Source: Anaerolineae bacterium | Lineage (GTDB): Bacteria; Chloroflexota; Anaerolineae; B4-G1 | DNA: 7,583 bases | Direction: 5' to 3' | Assembly: GCA_030612585.1 (NCBI GenBank) | Contig: JAUWNP010000213.1 | Coordinates: 1 to 7,583, forward strand | In this document: positions 5,549 through 7,583 of the stretch, piece after piece | Layout: each line of letters begins with the position of its first letter | Position numbering within the stretch: the first letter of the stretch is position 1 | Translations under genes and position numbers: made by a program | The notes under the pieces: model-generated | Databases searched by the model: none | Seen by the model: only the letters and a program-made list of their open reading frames with translations | What the model was told of the DNA's origin: nothing

Positions 5549-6802
5549 CTACTTACCGCCCGCTGGTAACTCAATGGTGAACGCCGTCCCCTGCCCCACC
5601 CCACTCTCGACACCAATCCAGCCGCCGTGGGCCTGCACCAACTGCCGGGCGATGGCCAGCCCCAGCCCGCTCCCTGCTCCACTGGCGTGGGAGCGCGACC
5701 GGTCGCCGCGCCAGAAACGGTCAAAAATGTAGGGCAAAGCCTCGGCCGGGATACCCTCGCCGGTGTCACGCACGATGATGCGGACACCGTCGTGAACAGG
5801 CCCTTCGACCGCGCTCAGGGCAGCCTCTGCCCTGAGCGTGATGATCCCGCCGGACGGCGTGTGGCGCAGCGCGTTGGCCATCAGATTGCTTAGCACCTGA
5901 TCCAGTCGCCCCACGTCGCCGATGATGGTCAAGGCAGACAGATTCCCCTCGGTTTCAACGCGCAAATCTATTCCCGCCGCTTCGGCCTGGCCGCTGAAAC
6001 TGGTGGACACATCGGCCAACAACTCGATCACATCCACCGGCTCCCGGTTCAGCGGTAACTGGCCGGCCTCCGCCAGCGAAAGCGTCCGCAAGTCGTCCAC
6101 CAGCCGCGCCAGGGTGCGCGTTTCTTCCAGCGTAGCGCCGATGTGCTCCGCGGACGGTGCGTACACATCGTCGAGGATGCCCTCCAGGTTGCCCTGGATG
6201 ATATGCAGTGGCGTGCGCAGTTCGTGGGCCACATCGGCGGTCAAATTGCGACGTCGCTGATCGGCGCGCTCCAGTTCTTCGGTCATGCGATTAAAAGACT
6301 CGGCCAGCCGGCCGAACTCGCTGGGGCCGTGTTCCGGCACCTGCACGCGGACGCTCATGTCACCCTCGGCCACGGCGTCGGCGGCCGCCATGACGTCGGC
6401 CAACGGCGTGGCGATGCCCCGGAAGGCTCGCGTCGCCAACCCCACCGCTAGCAGCGGCAGCGCCAGCGACAGGCCACAGCCCCCCACCCACACCAACACC
6501 GCCGTCTGCCCATCACCTCCGAACAGCCGCGTGAGCAGAAACGCCAGCGCCGCCATCCCACCCAACACCAGCAGGGCTATGAAGCCAAAGACCCCAGCGA
6601 AGCGTAAGAAGAGAAACCGCTCAATCCGCCGCCTGCGATGCCGTACTCGTGGCCACCTGGGAAACTTGTGGTCGTGGCCCCATGCTGTCCACGGTGGATG
6701 CCGCCGCCCACGCGGCCGGTGGACGCGCTGTTTCCTTGCTCCCGACCGGTCGTAACCCCGCTCACGGACCGGTGGCCCATCACTCGATTCTTCATTCTTC
6801 AT
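5549..6802 (-). CDS. HAMP-domain sensor histidine kinase, intramembrane-sensing type
   Basis: 417 residues. The N-terminus (1-60) is cytoplasmic and rich in Arg, His and Trp. Two membrane helices (about 66-92 and 101-123) are joined by only about eight residues (GGDGQT region), leaving no room for an outside sensor domain. A HAMP domain follows (about 124-176). The H-box is VAHELRTPLH (191-200) with phospho-accepting His193. The ATPase domain has the N-box NLMANALRHTP (307-316, Asn310), the G1 box DTGEGIP (346-352), the F box FDRFWR (360-365) and the G2 box GAGSGLGLAIA (375-385). All catalytic motifs look intact. Residues about 322-334 (TLRAEAALSAVEG) include a translated palindromic repeat in a loop of the ATPase domain. 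The start ATG lies inside a heptamer array; another ATG 7 nt downstream is out of frame. It follows the response regulator by 27 nt, so the two should be partners, though that regulator lacks its phosphorylation site. The signal sensed is unknown. Confidence 0.95.
   Translation of the reverse strand: MKNEESSDGPPVRERGYDRSGARKQRVHRPRGRRHPPWTAWGHDHKFPRWPRVRHRRRRIERFLFLRFAGVFGFIALLVLGGMAALAFLLTRLFGGDGQTAVLVWVGGCGLSLALPLLAVGLATRAFRGIATPLADVMAAADAVAEGDMSVRVQVPEHGPSEFGRLAESFNRMTEELERADQRRRNLTADVAHELRTPLHIIQGNLEGILDDVYAPSAEHIGATLEETRTLARLVDDLRTLSLAEAGQLPLNREPVDVIELLADVSTSFSGQAEAAGIDLRVETEGNLSALTIIGDVGRLDQVLSNLMANALRHTPSGGIITLRAEAALSAVEGPVHDGVRIIVRDTGEGIPAEALPYIFDRFWRGDRSRSHASGAGSGLGLAIARQLVQAHGGWIGVESGVGQGTAFTIELPAGGK
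5812..5838. repeat. REP-like palindrome translated in the kinase ATPase domain
   Basis: CGCTCAGGGCAG (5812-5823), loop CCT, and CTGCCCTGAGCG (5827-5838): perfect 12-bp arms. The left flank CCCTTCGACCG extends a motif I recall from dispersed repeats of several phyla (the CTTCGAC...GCTCAGGGC type). It is translated in frame as residues 322-331, between two strands of the ATPase domain and away from the N, G1 and G2 boxes. It is unrelated in sequence to the palindrome in tgt and the NACHT gene. Confidence 0.85.
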
Positions 6803-6827
6803 TCTCTATTCTCTATTCTCCATTCTC
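6786..6827. repeat. Heptamer tandem array (NATTCTN) at the regulator/kinase junction
   Basis: Six 7-nt units start at 6786, 6793, 6800, 6807, 6814 and 6821: GATTCTT, CATTCTT, CATTCTC, TATTCTC, TATTCTC, CATTCTC. It fills almost all of the 27-nt intergenic gap and supplies the kinase start ATG (6802-6800) and its first codons (MKNEE). On the coding strand the units are purine-rich (GAGAATG) and include GGAG at 6821-6818, 15 nt from the start and farther than usual for a Shine-Dalgarno. Confidence 0.9.
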
Positions 6828-6829
6828 GC

Positions 6830-7516
6830 TCACACCTCATCGGTGAACTTGTAGCCGACGCCGTAGACGGTGAGCACATAGCGCGGCTCGACGGGGTTGG
6901 CCTCCAACTTGCGACGCAGGTTCTTGATATGGGCATCCACACTCCGGTCGTAGCCGTCGTAGGCAACACCGTGCAGCCGGTCCAGCACCTGCGCGCGGGT
7001 GAAGGGCTGCCCTGGATGTTGGGCCAGGACAGCCAGCAGGTTGAACTCGCTGCGGGTGAGGCGAATCGGCTCTCCGGCGCGAGTGAGACGATGGCCATGC
7101 AGGTCAATCTCCAGGTCGCCAGCGCGGATGAGCCCCGGCGTGCGGACACCGCCCTGCACGCGGCGCAGCACTGCCCGCACGCGGGCCACCAGTTCGCGGG
7201 GCGAGAACGGTTTGGTGATGTAGTCATCCGCGCCCAACTCCAGCCCGATCAGCCGGTCGGTCTCCTCGACGCGGGCAGTGAGCATAATGATTGGCACATC
7301 CGACTCGCGCCGCAGCGCCCGGCAGACGTCCAGGCCATCTAGCCCGGGCAGGTTCAGGGCGAGCACGACCAGATCAGGCCGCTCGTGGCGCGCCACAGCC
7401 ATCGCCGTCGTCCCGGCGCCCGCCGTGACGACGCGGTACCCGCCCCTCTGCAGGTAGTCCCGCGCCTGCTTGACGATTTTCGGTTCGTCGTCTACCACCA
7501 GGATTGTTTCGTTCAT
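6830..7516 (-). CDS. OmpR/PhoB-family response regulator lacking the phospho-acceptor Asp
   Basis: 228 residues from the ATG at 7516, preceded by GGAG with a 6-nt spacer. An upstream in-frame TTG (7564) would add 16 residues unlike the family. The receiver domain (1-about 118) keeps the acidic pocket Asp9/Asp10 in VVDDEP, Thr80 in IMLTA and Lys102 in ITKPF. The acceptor position, in PDLVVLALNLPGLDG, is Ala53 where the family has Asp; the codon at 7360-7358 is GCC, one base from GAC. The C-terminal winged helix (about 130-226) is canonical, with GDLEIDLHGHRL, LTRSEFNLL, FTRAQVLDRLHG, RSVDAHIKNLRRKLE and VYGVGYKF. It is therefore a DNA-binding transcription factor that should not be switched by ordinary Asp phosphorylation. 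It is first in a tight unit with the kinase and the NACHT gene and may control that unit. A sequencing error is the main alternative explanation. Confidence 0.94.
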   Translation of the reverse strand: MNETILVVDDEPKIVKQARDYLQRGGYRVVTAGAGTTAMAVARHERPDLVVLALNLPGLDGLDVCRALRRESDVPIIMLTARVEETDRLIGLELGADDYITKPFSPRELVARVRAVLRRVQGGVRTPGLIRAGDLEIDLHGHRLTRAGEPIRLTRSEFNLLAVLAQHPGQPFTRAQVLDRLHGVAYDGYDRSVDAHIKNLRRKLEANPVEPRYVLTVYGVGYKFTDEV

Positions 7517-7522
7517 GCTTAA

Positions 7523-7526
7523 CTCC
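7523..7526 (-). promoter_or_regulatory. Ribosome binding site deciding the response regulator start
   Basis: GGAG on the minus strand, 6 nt ahead of the ATG at 7516-7514. It supports the start MNETILVVDDEP rather than the upstream TTG. Confidence 0.7.
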
Positions 7527-7540
7527 ACCGACCCATTTTT

Positions 7541-7572
7541 ATCATAAATGTCACGGATGTGCAAATTGTCAA
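7541..7572 (-). promoter_or_regulatory. Possible promoter of the regulator-kinase-NACHT unit
   Basis: On the minus strand there is a perfect TTGACA (7572-7567) and a TATGAT (7546-7541), an AT-rich patch in otherwise GC-rich DNA just upstream of the first gene. The 20-bp spacing is longer than the usual 16-18 bp for a sigma-70-type promoter, so the pairing is uncertain. The upstream gene lies outside the window. Confidence 0.35.
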
Positions 7573-7583
7573 ACTGTAGGAGT

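Noticed and set aside
4794..5732. 312-codon open frame on the plus strand
   Set aside because: Antisense to the nuclease end of the NACHT gene and the end of the kinase; GC-rich shadow frame without recognisable motifs.
6577..6795. 72-codon minus-strand frame starting at the neighbouring heptamer ATG
   Set aside because: It overlaps the kinase N-terminus in another frame, has no domain, and its start is explained by the repeated ATG of the array.

Overview
The window is GC-rich bacterial DNA. Every credible gene lies on the minus strand, so the genes read from right to left. The organism is most likely a Chloroflexota member (Anaerolineae-like). This is inference, resting on the style of the proteins, the 7-nt tandem arrays at gene junctions and the translated palindromic repeats; no marker gene proves it.

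Layout in transcription order: (1) an OmpR/PhoB-type response regulator (7516-6830) behind a possible promoter at the right edge; (2) after 27 nt, a HAMP sensor histidine kinase with almost no extracytoplasmic loop (6802-5549); (3) after 23 nt, a 1239-residue STAND protein with an Mrr-like nuclease, a NACHT NTPase and 13 HEAT units of exactly 31 residues (5525-1806); (4) after a 166-nt spacer rich in inverted repeats, queuine/preQ1 tRNA-guanine transglycosylase tgt (1639-473); (5) after 38 nt, the N-terminal part of an exported FG-GAP-like protein that runs off the left edge (434-1). No RNA gene, IS element or CRISPR array was found. The only long stretch without a gene is the 166-nt spacer.

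Two things stand out biologically. First, the NACHT protein looks like a bacterial NLR-type antiphage sensor-effector, yet it sits tightly behind a two-component pair. That pair is odd in itself: the receiver domain has Ala where the phospho-accepting Asp should be, while the kinase keeps all its catalytic motifs. Second, small repeats are built into the genes. Two copies of one palindrome are translated in the same frame, at the N-terminus of Tgt and at the C-terminus of the NACHT protein. A different palindrome is translated inside the kinase ATPase domain. Heptamer arrays supply start and stop codons at two gene junctions.

Working model (inference): genes 1-3 form a regulated defence operon with the NACHT nuclease as effector. 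tgt and the exported protein are probably a separate housekeeping unit that may receive read-through.
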